A stretch of DNA of 64,000 nt from contig JAIESW010000023.1 in NCBI GenBank assembly GCA_019745565.1, positions 98,593 through 162,592 on the forward strand, in the 5' to 3' direction. Below the pieces are notes generated by a model. That model was given only the letters and a program-made list of their open reading frames with translations. It had not been told where the DNA came from and made no database searches. Positions 45,943 through 52,514 of the stretch are shown piece by piece (within the stretch, counting starts at the first letter, position 1; every line of letters starts with the position of its first letter). The position numbers and the translations under genes are program-made. The DNA is from Burkholderiales bacterium. Its GTDB lineage: Bacteria; Pseudomonadota; Gammaproteobacteria; Burkholderiales; Ga0077523.

Positions 45943-45958
45943 GGCGGTCTCCCAACGT

Positions 45959-45986
45959 CCGCAGGGTTTCGGGGCCGCCCCTGCGG
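45959..45986 (-). promoter_or_regulatory. Leader hairpin just upstream of the 11,835-aa gene
   Basis: Perfect 8-bp inverted repeat (CCGCAGGG / CCCTGCGG) with a 12-nt loop, ending 16 nt before the start codon and next to the ribosome binding site. It has no T-tract, so it is not a terminator. It could affect translation initiation or mRNA stability; this is inference. Confidence 0.4.
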
Positions 45987-46170
45987 CGTGTTTTGGGGCG
46001 GTTACCCCCTTGTTGGTTGTTTGACGGGGCCGTATCCGCCGGCCGTTCCCGGCCGACGAACCTACCCTTTTTCTATTCCGCTAGCGCACCGGAACGGCGG
46101 CACGGCAAGGCGCCGGGGTCTCCGTTTCGCGTGACTCAAATCTAACCGATCCGACAGGTTTTTGCCATGC
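45987..46170. other. Intergenic leader of the 11,835-aa gene
   Basis: About 180 nt between the importer's terminator and the leader hairpin, presumably carrying the promoter of the giant gene. The best -10-like sequence on the minus strand is TAGATT, in the stretch near 46135-46150, but without a good -35. No sigma-54 element or riboswitch fold was recognised. Confidence 0.35.
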
Positions 46171-46203
46171 AAAAGGCCTCGAAGACGGCCCACGTCTGAG
46201 GCC
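46171..46203 (-). terminator. Terminator after the ABC importer operon
   Basis: On the minus strand, GGCCTC-AGACG pairs with CGTCT-TC-GAGGCC around a 5-nt loop and is followed by TTTT. It lies about 64 nt after the permease stop and separates the importer from the giant gene. Confidence 0.7.
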
Positions 46204-46266
46204 GAGGGCGACAAAAAAAACGCACAGAAACAGTCCGTTAAAAGAACACCCCCCCCCCGAACGGCT

Positions 46267-47031
46267 TCAAACCTGGTCGCGACTGGATTCCGGCCGCCAT
46301 CGCAGAAGGTGCTTCTCGGCCCTGGAAACCACTGCGTCGAGGCCCAGCGCGCACACCGTCAGCACCACGACACCGGCCAGCACGGTGTCGATATCGAAAG
46401 TGCCTTCGGCTTGCAGGATCAGGTAACCGACGCCCCGGGCAGAGCCCAGGTATTCGCCCACGACAGCACCCACGAAAGCCATGCCGACGGCGGTGTGCAG
46501 GCTCGCGAACGCCCATGACAGGGCGCTCGGAAGGTACACGTGCCGCAGCAATCCTCCCCTGGAGGCACCCAGCATGCGGGCGTTGGCGACGAGCACCGGA
46601 CTCACGTCGCGTACGCCGTGGAATACGCTGAAGAACACCACGAAGAATACGAGCGTGATGCCGAGCACGATCTTCCCGGTCATGCCGAGGCCGAACCACA
46701 CGGCGAAGATGGGCGCGAGAATCACGCGCGGCATGGCGTTGAAGCCCTTGATGTAGGGGTCGAGCAGGCGCGCGGCGAAGGGCGACACGCCCAGCCATAG
46801 ACCCGCCGCGACTCCGGCAACGGTCCCCGCCACGAACGCGACGACGGTTTCGCCCAGTGTCACTGCGAGGTGCGGCCAGATCTCGCCGCTTGCGAACCAC
46901 GCGACGATCCGGCGGCCCACGGCAAGCGGTTCGCCGAAGAAGAATCGCGGCAGCCACTCGAGCTGCACCAGCACGTGCCACAGGACGAGCAGCACGACGA
47001 GCAGGCCGAGCTGCCAGAGGCGCATGCGCAT
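46267..47031 (-). CDS. ABC transporter permease, SsuC/TauC/NMT1 importer type
   Basis: 254 residues. Integral membrane subunit of a BPD_transp_1-family importer, forming the channel for the substrate delivered by the binding protein. The start MRMRLWQLGLLVVLL opens into a first membrane segment, and several more hydrophobic segments follow. The cytoplasmic coupling loop, which docks on the ATPase, lies around ANARMLGASR. The ATG overlaps the ATPase stop by one nt (TGATG), indicating translational coupling. The same frame runs open far upstream, but that extension lies inside the ATPase gene and is Arg-rich nonsense, so this start is preferred. The substrate cannot be told from sequence; family members take up sulfonates, nitrate, bicarbonate or thiamine precursors. 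Confidence 0.9.
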   Translation of the reverse strand: MRMRLWQLGLLVVLLVLWHVLVQLEWLPRFFFGEPLAVGRRIVAWFASGEIWPHLAVTLGETVVAFVAGTVAGVAAGLWLGVSPFAARLLDPYIKGFNAMPRVILAPIFAVWFGLGMTGKIVLGITLVFFVVFFSVFHGVRDVSPVLVANARMLGASRGGLLRHVYLPSALSWAFASLHTAVGMAFVGAVVGEYLGSARGVGYLILQAEGTFDIDTVLAGVVVLTVCALGLDAVVSRAEKHLLRWRPESSRDQV

Positions 47032-47843
47032 CACGCGCCGACCACCGAGATTGCGTGAGCGCGCGTGACCTCCTCGCGCAGGCAGGCCCAGATCCGCCGG
47101 TGTACGTCGAGGAATTCCGGTGCGAGCCTCACTTCGGCGACGTCGCGAGGACGTTCCAGCTCGATGGCGAACTCCGCCACCGGCCGCGAGCCCGGACCGG
47201 CGGACAACACGATCACGCGATCGGACAACGCGATCGCCTCCTCCAGATCGTGCGTGACGAACAGCACCGACTTGCGATCCCGCTGCCACAGCGCGAGGAG
47301 CTCGTTCTCCATGAGACTGCGCGTCTGCACGTCGAGCGCGGAGAACGGTTCGTCCATCAGCAGCAGTTTCGGATCGAGGATCAGCGTCTGCGCCAGCGCG
47401 ACCCGCTTGCGCATGCCGCCGGAGAGTTCGTGCGGATACCGGTCGGCGAATGCGCGCAATCCCACGCGTGCGAGCCACTCGCGCGCCTGCTCGCGTGCCT
47501 GGGTGACGGGCACGCTGCGCAGCACGAGACCGATCGCGACGTTGTCGAGTGCGGTCTTCCACGGCATGAGCGCGTCCGCCTGAAAGAGGTATCCCGCACT
47601 GCGGTTGATCCCTTCGAGCGCCTCGCCGCGCACCAGGACCCGCCCCTGGGTCGGGGCCAGCAGGCCCGCGGCAGCGTTGAGCAGCGTGGTCTTGCCGCAG
47701 CCGGTGGGCCCGACCACGCTGACGAATTCGTGTTCGCCCACCGCCAGCGACGCGTCGCGCACCGCTTCGTACCGTGTTCCGTCGCGGCCGGCAAATGCGC
47801 AGGTGACGCGCTCCAGGCGCAGCGCATCCGCGGCCCCGCTCAC
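47031..47843 (-). CDS. ABC transporter ATP-binding protein, SsuB/TauB type
   Basis: 270 residues; energises the importer from the cytoplasmic side. Motifs in order: Walker A GPTGCGKT (45-52), signature LSGGM, Walker B LLLMDEP followed by the D-loop SALD, and the switch histidine in FVTHDLEEA. The start is a GTG whose last two bases lie in the binding-protein stop (GTGA, 4-nt overlap). The longer upstream frame would run through the binding-protein gene and is rejected. It sits between binding protein and permease, so the three are one operon. Confidence 0.93.
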   Translation of the reverse strand: MSGAADALRLERVTCAFAGRDGTRYEAVRDASLAVGEHEFVSVVGPTGCGKTTLLNAAAGLLAPTQGRVLVRGEALEGINRSAGYLFQADALMPWKTALDNVAIGLVLRSVPVTQAREQAREWLARVGLRAFADRYPHELSGGMRKRVALAQTLILDPKLLLMDEPFSALDVQTRSLMENELLALWQRDRKSVLFVTHDLEEAIALSDRVIVLSAGPGSRPVAEFAIELERPRDVAEVRLAPEFLDVHRRIWACLREEVTRAHAISVVGA

Positions 47844-48856
47844 GGGTATTTCTTCAGCGCTTGTTCCACGAAGACGTTCGTGTGCGTCTGCTCGAGCCAA
47901 AGCACGGGCGCGCGCCGCACCGCCGTGTTGTGTTGGAGTAGGGTTTCGTAGCTGTTCTTCACCAGCGCCTTCGGAATGCGTCCGTCTTTCGAGTAGGTGT
48001 TGCGCAGCTTCTGGTAGGCGGCGAGATAGAGCGCTCGATCGCCCAGGAGATACTCGGGCGGGACCGTATCGGCCACCTCGTCGGGCGTGGCTTTCTGCAA
48101 CCACTTGAGTGCGCGCACCATGGCATTGGTCAATGCCTGCACCGTGGCGGGATTCTGCTGGATGAACGCGGCCTTGGCATAGAGCGTCGCCGCAGGCAGC
48201 GGGCCGCCGAACACCGACCGGACGCCGGCGTCGGTGGTCGTCTCGACCACCACCTTGAGATCACCGGAGCGCTCGAGCAGCGACATCACGGGTTCGGAAC
48301 TGGAGAGCGCGTCGATGCGCCCGGTGCGCATCGCTGCCACCGCTGTCGAGCCCGTGCCGACACCAACCCACGAAACGTCGTCGGGTGTGAGGCCGACCGA
48401 GGCGAGCAGATGATTGACGAGCATCTGCGTGCTGGACCCCGGAGCACTGATGCCGATCTTCATGCCCTTGAGATCCTTGGGCCAGGAGTAGTTCGCGGCC
48501 TGCGCCCGCGCAATGCCGAGAGAGATGCCGGGGTTGGTGTTCTGCAGCACGAACGCCTGCACCTTCTGTCCCAGTGTCTGCATCGTGATCGTGTGCTCGA
48601 ACGCGCCGGACACCACGTCGGCACTGCCGCCGATCATCGCCTGCAGCGATTTCGATCCGCCGGGGAAGTCGTTGATCTCGACGTCGAGGCCTTCGTCGCG
48701 GAAGTAGCCCAGGCGATCGGCAATCGTGAGCGGCAGGTAGTACAGCGTGGTCTTGCCGCCGACGGCGAGGACGACGTGGGGATGCTCCGGTGCTGCGTGG
48801 GCGCAACCCAAGAGCCCCCAGGCGAACACGAGCAGACAGCGGATCAGTTGTCGCAT
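47840..48856 (-). CDS. ABC transporter substrate-binding protein, NMT1/SsuA family
   Basis: 338 residues. Captures the substrate in the periplasm for the importer. The N-terminal signal is MRQLIRCLLVFAWGLLGCAHA. It could be cut after AHA by signal peptidase I, or LLGC could be a weak lipobox, so soluble versus lipid-anchored is open. The mature protein starts the typical fold with VVLAVGGKTTLYYLPLTIA and contains GYFRDEGLDVEI and PGGSKSLQAMIGGSAD, the N-lobe pattern of NMT1/SsuA proteins. ATG 48856 is chosen because the upstream extension overlaps tRNA-Phe and its terminator. First gene of the operon; ligand unknown. Confidence 0.9.
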   Translation of the reverse strand: MRQLIRCLLVFAWGLLGCAHAAPEHPHVVLAVGGKTTLYYLPLTIADRLGYFRDEGLDVEINDFPGGSKSLQAMIGGSADVVSGAFEHTITMQTLGQKVQAFVLQNTNPGISLGIARAQAANYSWPKDLKGMKIGISAPGSSTQMLVNHLLASVGLTPDDVSWVGVGTGSTAVAAMRTGRIDALSSSEPVMSLLERSGDLKVVVETTTDAGVRSVFGGPLPAATLYAKAAFIQQNPATVQALTNAMVRALKWLQKATPDEVADTVPPEYLLGDRALYLAAYQKLRNTYSKDGRIPKALVKNSYETLLQHNTAVRRAPVLWLEQTHTNVFVEQALKKYP

Positions 48857-48899
48857 GAAGCGAATGCTAACGCGCTTCGGTTCGCAACTTGGTCCGCAG

Positions 48900-48927
48900 A
48901 AAAGCGAAAACCCGCACGAAGCGGGTT
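48900..48927 (-). terminator. Terminator of tRNA-Phe
   Basis: On the minus strand AACCCGC and GCGGGTT form a 7-bp stem with a 5-nt loop, followed by TTCGCTTTT. It starts about 12 nt after the tRNA 3' end, ahead of the binding-protein gene. Confidence 0.85.
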
Positions 48928-48938
48928 CTCTCATTGGT

Positions 48939-49014
<76 letters not shown>

Positions 49015-49031
49015 GTCCTGAAAAGCCGGGG

Positions 49032-49060
49032 AGTATACGGTGAACTTTCAGATCCGCCAA
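49032..49060 (-). promoter_or_regulatory. Sigma-70 promoter of tRNA-Phe
   Basis: On the minus strand TTGGCG (-35) and TATACT (-10) are separated by 17 nt, followed by a GC-rich discriminator (CCCCGG) typical of stable-RNA genes under stringent control. The expected start is about 11 nt before the tRNA 5' end. Confidence 0.75.
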
Positions 49061-49407
49061 TCGCCTCCATGAGGCTCACCGAGCTTCGGTTGTAGATCCC
49101 GCGGTGCCGCGCCTCCTTGATGGATAGAGCACGGATGATGGGATGCCACACATACCGTAGTCGATATCGTCGAGCCGCCACCGTGGCAAGAGCCGTGAAG
49201 GGCAGGAAAGCGCCAAGCCCCCAGTTGCCGATGTTCTGTGGCAGAGGTCATGGACGTGTAGCGGATACGGGTCAGGAACATCTTCACCTGCCTCGCCACG
49301 ACAGACTCGTACCAATCAGCGCCGGGGGGGGGCGAAGCACGTGAGCACCTTGGACAACGGGCCAACACCGCGTCCAGTCGCAATCGGTCGGCAGCTCTTC
49401 CGCCAAA
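49061..49407. other. Intergenic region with no recognised gene
   Basis: About 350 nt between the tRNA-Phe promoter and the actP terminator. Short frames on both strands show no ribosome binding site or familiar protein motif, and base composition is less biased than in the neighbouring genes. I see nothing functional here; a remnant sequence is possible. Confidence 0.5.
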
Positions 49408-49442
49408 CCAAAACCCTGCGGGCAGCACCCGCAGGGTTTTGG
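49408..49442 (-). terminator. Terminator after actP
   Basis: Perfect 15-bp inverted repeat (CCAAAACCCTGCGGG / CCCGCAGGGTTTTGG) with a 5-nt loop, 19 nt after the actP stop. T-rich tracts occur on both strands, so it may act in both directions. Confidence 0.9.
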
Positions 49443-49461
49443 TTATTGTGAACAGCGGATT

Positions 49462-51369
49462 CTAGTGCGCGCTGGCTGCTTCTGCGTGAATTCCGGTGTT
49501 CTGGCGGACGTAGAGTTCGTCCCACATGTCGTCGGCGCGTCGGTCCCGATAGAGCAGTGAGCCCAGGATCACAGCCAGGAAGCCGAGCGGAATGGAGATG
49601 AGTCCGGGGTTCTTCAGTTCGAACAGCGGCTTTTCCAGTCCGACGATGCTGGTGGTCGCGTCCCCCAGCTTGGCGATCGTGTCCTGGGCGGTCTTCTTCG
49701 CCTTCTCCTGCGCCGCGATGCCGGTCTTCAGCTTCTCCTGGGCCGCAGGATCCGTTGCAGCCGCAAGGTCCGCCGTCAACACAGCCAGCTTGTCGTCCGC
49801 GCCCTTGATCGTCTTCTCCTGCGCCGCTTTCACCAGCACGGGATAGGTCATGTTCGGCGATACCAGCACCAGGGCGATCGCGGACACCGCACCGACCAAC
49901 ATCCCCAGGACGATCCCGCCGGTGTTGCACTTGCGCCAGTACAGTGTAAGCAGCACGCACGGCAGATTGCTCGAGGCCGCGACCGCGAATGCCAGCGCCA
50001 CCAGGTGGGCAACGTTCTGCCCTTTCGCCAGGATGCCGATCACGATGGCCACCACGCCGACGATGATGGAAGAGACGCGGGCGGCGCGAACCTCCTCTTC
50101 CTGCGTCGCATGCTCGCCCTTGACGACGCCGACCCAGATGTCGTGCGACATGGCCGAAGCGGATGCGAGGACGAGTCCCGCGACCACGGCGACGATGGTG
50201 GCGAACGCCACTGCTGCCACGAACGCGAGGAAGAGATTGCCGAGCATGCTGTCGGGACCGCCTCCCAGGAACTGCGCGAGCAGCGGGCCGGCCATGTTGC
50301 CGCCCTTGTCGATGCGAGTGATCTCCGCCTGACCGACGTTGATCGCCGAACCGAGCCCGAGGAACAGCGTGAGCACATAGAAGCCGCCGATGATCCCCAT
50401 GGCCCAGAGCACCGACACGCGCGCGTCCTTGGCGGTCGGCACGGTGAAGAACCGCATCAGGATGTGCGGCATTCCGGCGGTGCCGAGCACGAGCGCCATG
50501 CCGAGCGAGATCTGGTCGATGGGGCTCTTCAGGAACAGCCCCGGCTCGAGGAAGCGCTGCCCGAGTTCCTGTGCCGTCATGTTCTTCGCCGCGTCGCCGA
50601 TCAGCTTGGTTACCTGGCCTTGCACGTTCACCGAATCCACCGCGGCTTGCAGGAATCCCGGCAGCGAGAACCCGTACGGTGCCCACGTGAAGAACACGAG
50701 CAGTATCGACGCCGTCACCAGCAGGATCGCCTTGATGATCTGGACCCAGGTCGTCGCCACCATGCCACCGAACAGCACATAGGCGAGCATGAGCACGCCG
50801 ACCACGATGACCGACACCTCGTAGTCGATGCCTATCAGCGTCTTCACCAGAACACCACCGCCCACCATCTGCGCCGTCAGATAGAAGATCGACACGGTGA
50901 TCGTGGACAGCGCCGCCACCGTCTTCGCCTTCTTCGGATCGTTGCGGAACGCCAGGACGTCGCCGAGCGTGTACTTGCCGATGTTGCGGCAGGGCTCCGC
51001 AATCACCAGCAGCACGGTGATGTAGGCCACCAGCCAACCCACCGAGTACATGAAGCCGTCATAGCCGTAGAGCGAGATGAGGCCGGCGATCCCGAGGAAG
51101 GACGCGGCGGAGAGATAGTCGCCCGCGATGGCCCAGCCGTTCTGGATGCCGGAGACCGAGCGACCCGCCGCATAGAACTGGGTCGCCGTCTTGACGCGCT
51201 TGGCCGCCAGGTAGGTGACGTACATCGTGAGTCCGATGATCACGCCGAAGACCAGGAACGTGAGCCAGCGGTACTTGTCGGATACCGCGCTCGTGTCTGC
51301 AGCGAAGGCCGCAAGGGGAGTGGCCGCAAACAGGAGCGCGACCGCCCGGGTTGTCGTGCGCGAGTTCAT
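49462..51369 (-). CDS. actP: Cation/acetate symporter ActP (sodium:solute symporter family)
   Basis: 635 residues. Inner-membrane symporter for acetate and similar short carboxylates, of the SSS family. An N-terminal signal (MNSRTTTRAVALLFAATPLAAFA) precedes many membrane segments; typical stretches are FYAAGRSVSGIQNGWAIAGD and SAASFLGIAGLISLYGYDG. E. coli ActP is about 549 residues. The excess is largely an Ala/Lys/Glu-rich, probably coiled-coil insert of about 75 residues before the last membrane segment (AAQEKTIKGADD to FELKNPG). The start overlaps the DUF485 stop by 4 nt (ATGA), the usual yjcH-actP arrangement. The frame continues open upstream through the DUF485 gene, but that part is a shadow. 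Confidence 0.94.
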   Translation of the reverse strand: MNSRTTTRAVALLFAATPLAAFAADTSAVSDKYRWLTFLVFGVIIGLTMYVTYLAAKRVKTATQFYAAGRSVSGIQNGWAIAGDYLSAASFLGIAGLISLYGYDGFMYSVGWLVAYITVLLVIAEPCRNIGKYTLGDVLAFRNDPKKAKTVAALSTITVSIFYLTAQMVGGGVLVKTLIGIDYEVSVIVVGVLMLAYVLFGGMVATTWVQIIKAILLVTASILLVFFTWAPYGFSLPGFLQAAVDSVNVQGQVTKLIGDAAKNMTAQELGQRFLEPGLFLKSPIDQISLGMALVLGTAGMPHILMRFFTVPTAKDARVSVLWAMGIIGGFYVLTLFLGLGSAINVGQAEITRIDKGGNMAGPLLAQFLGGGPDSMLGNLFLAFVAAVAFATIVAVVAGLVLASASAMSHDIWVGVVKGEHATQEEEVRAARVSSIIVGVVAIVIGILAKGQNVAHLVALAFAVAASSNLPCVLLTLYWRKCNTGGIVLGMLVGAVSAIALVLVSPNMTYPVLVKAAQEKTIKGADDKLAVLTADLAAATDPAAQEKLKTGIAAQEKAKKTAQDTIAKLGDATTSIVGLEKPLFELKNPGLISIPLGFLAVILGSLLYRDRRADDMWDELYVRQNTGIHAEAASAH

Positions 51370-51686
51370 TGCGATCCTCCGAGGGTGCCGGCGACCCGGT
51401 TGATTTCGTTCGCCATGGCATCGAACTCCGCATTGGCGCGCCGCGCGTAGATCCAGGCGATGCCCCATGCGACGACGAACTCCGACAGCGCGAACAGGAT
51501 GCCCACGTTGATGGGGCCCCACACCTTGATCTTGAAGATCTCGGGGAAGTACCCGGCACCGATCGGCAGCAAAAAGTAGTAGGCGATCGAGAAGACCATC
51601 AGTCCCCAGAGGAACCGCGTCTTCTTCACATGCAGCTGCTGGAACCGCGGATCCTGGTCGATGGCGACCCAGTTCATCGGCGTCAT
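51366..51686 (-). CDS. DUF485 membrane protein (YjcH-like), partner of ActP
   Basis: 106 residues. Two hydrophobic segments, around FLWGLMVFSIAYYFLLPI and NVGILFALSEFVVAWGIAWI, define a DUF485 protein. Members are almost always encoded directly before actP; a role in permease assembly or function is assumed but not proven. The start has a strong AGGAGGAG ribosome binding site, and translation is coupled to actP by an ATGA overlap. Confidence 0.92.
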   Translation of the reverse strand: MTPMNWVAIDQDPRFQQLHVKKTRFLWGLMVFSIAYYFLLPIGAGYFPEIFKIKVWGPINVGILFALSEFVVAWGIAWIYARRANAEFDAMANEINRVAGTLGGSQ

Positions 51687-51787
51687 GGTTTGATCTCCTC
51701 CTCTTGTAGTACTCCGGCTGCGTGCCCGGGTTACAAGACGTTAATGGTTCGCCGCCCAACAAGCAAGGCGTGCGGCACGGGGGCCGC

Positions 51788-52504
51788 TCAGCCCCCCGGT
51801 TGAGTCGATTGGGCGACGATGCGTCGCCGTAAATGCGCATGCTGAAGCGCCAGCAGGTCGCCAACCGTGCGCATGCCGTGCGCATGAGCACGGGCGAGCA
51901 CCACCAGGAAGAGTTCGGCCGTAGCGAACGCATCCGCCAGCGCGCTGTGCCGGGCAAAGTTGCGCACGCCGCACCGATCGAGCCATCCGTCCAGGTCGTT
52001 GGCCGACACCGGAGCGTCGGCGGTCAACGCCGGCAGTAGCATCGCCACGTCGAGCCAGTCCGTGTCGAGCGAAACGCCAAGCGTGGTGCGCAGCGCGCGA
52101 CTGAGTACCGTCGCGTCGTAACCGGCATGGAAGCCGACGAACCATGGCCGGCCCGCGAACGCGAGGAACTCCAGCAGTACATCCTCGCAATCCCGGCCTT
52201 CCGACTGCTGCGCCCGCCCGATGCCGTGCACGAGGATGTTGTCATCCGGGGTCGGGGCGGCCTGGCGCAGATGCGCTTCGAAGGTGTCCGACAACTCGAG
52301 TGTGCGGTGCCGGATACGGCAGACACCGACCGACAAAAGCGCGGCGGCATGGGGATCGAGCCCGCCGGTCTCGGTATCGACCACGACGAAGGTCGCGTCG
52401 TCGAGCCGATCATGTCGCGCCGGTCGGGGTAATGCGCGCCAGGCACGCAGCCGACCGTCGTCGTCTTCCTTGCCGCGGCCGCGCCACCGATCGAACCAGC
52501 CCAC
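51788..52504 (-). CDS. DnaQ-like DEDDh 3'-5' exonuclease
   Basis: 238 residues with the whole DEDDh active site: DTETGG (Asp43, Glu45), FHAGYD (Asp130), and HSALADA (His186, Asp191). Such proteins remove nucleotides from DNA or RNA 3' ends using two metal ions; the substrate of this subgroup is not established. The start is GTG, 10 nt after the stop of the CBS/DUF294 gene, with GAGG upstream, so the two are co-transcribed. DUF485-actP follows after 101 nt on the same strand. This neighbourhood recurs in proteobacteria and suggests a link to acetate metabolism or signalling. Confidence 0.9.
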   Translation of the reverse strand: MGWFDRWRGRGKEDDDGRLRAWRALPRPARHDRLDDATFVVVDTETGGLDPHAAALLSVGVCRIRHRTLELSDTFEAHLRQAAPTPDDNILVHGIGRAQQSEGRDCEDVLLEFLAFAGRPWFVGFHAGYDATVLSRALRTTLGVSLDTDWLDVAMLLPALTADAPVSANDLDGWLDRCGVRNFARHSALADAFATAELFLVVLARAHAHGMRTVGDLLALQHAHLRRRIVAQSTQPGG

Positions 52505-52514
52505 GGGATCGGCC

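Noticed and set aside
45943..46266. Possible c-di-GMP (GEMM) or other riboswitch before the giant gene
   Set aside because: I looked for the GEMM conserved segments and did not find them; only a simple hairpin and a terminator-like hairpin are present.
47032..47562. Upstream extension of the permease frame
   Set aside because: Lies within the ATPase gene and is Arg-rich; the membrane segment and TGATG overlap fix the start at 47031.
49048..49428. Minus-strand 126-codon frame between actP and tRNA-Phe
   Set aside because: It contains the actP terminator and overlaps the tRNA promoter, has no ribosome binding site, and shows no recognisable motif.
51370..51957. N-terminal extension of the actP frame
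   Set aside because: It would cover the DUF485 gene and part of the exonuclease; the signal peptide and ATGA overlap place the start at 51369.
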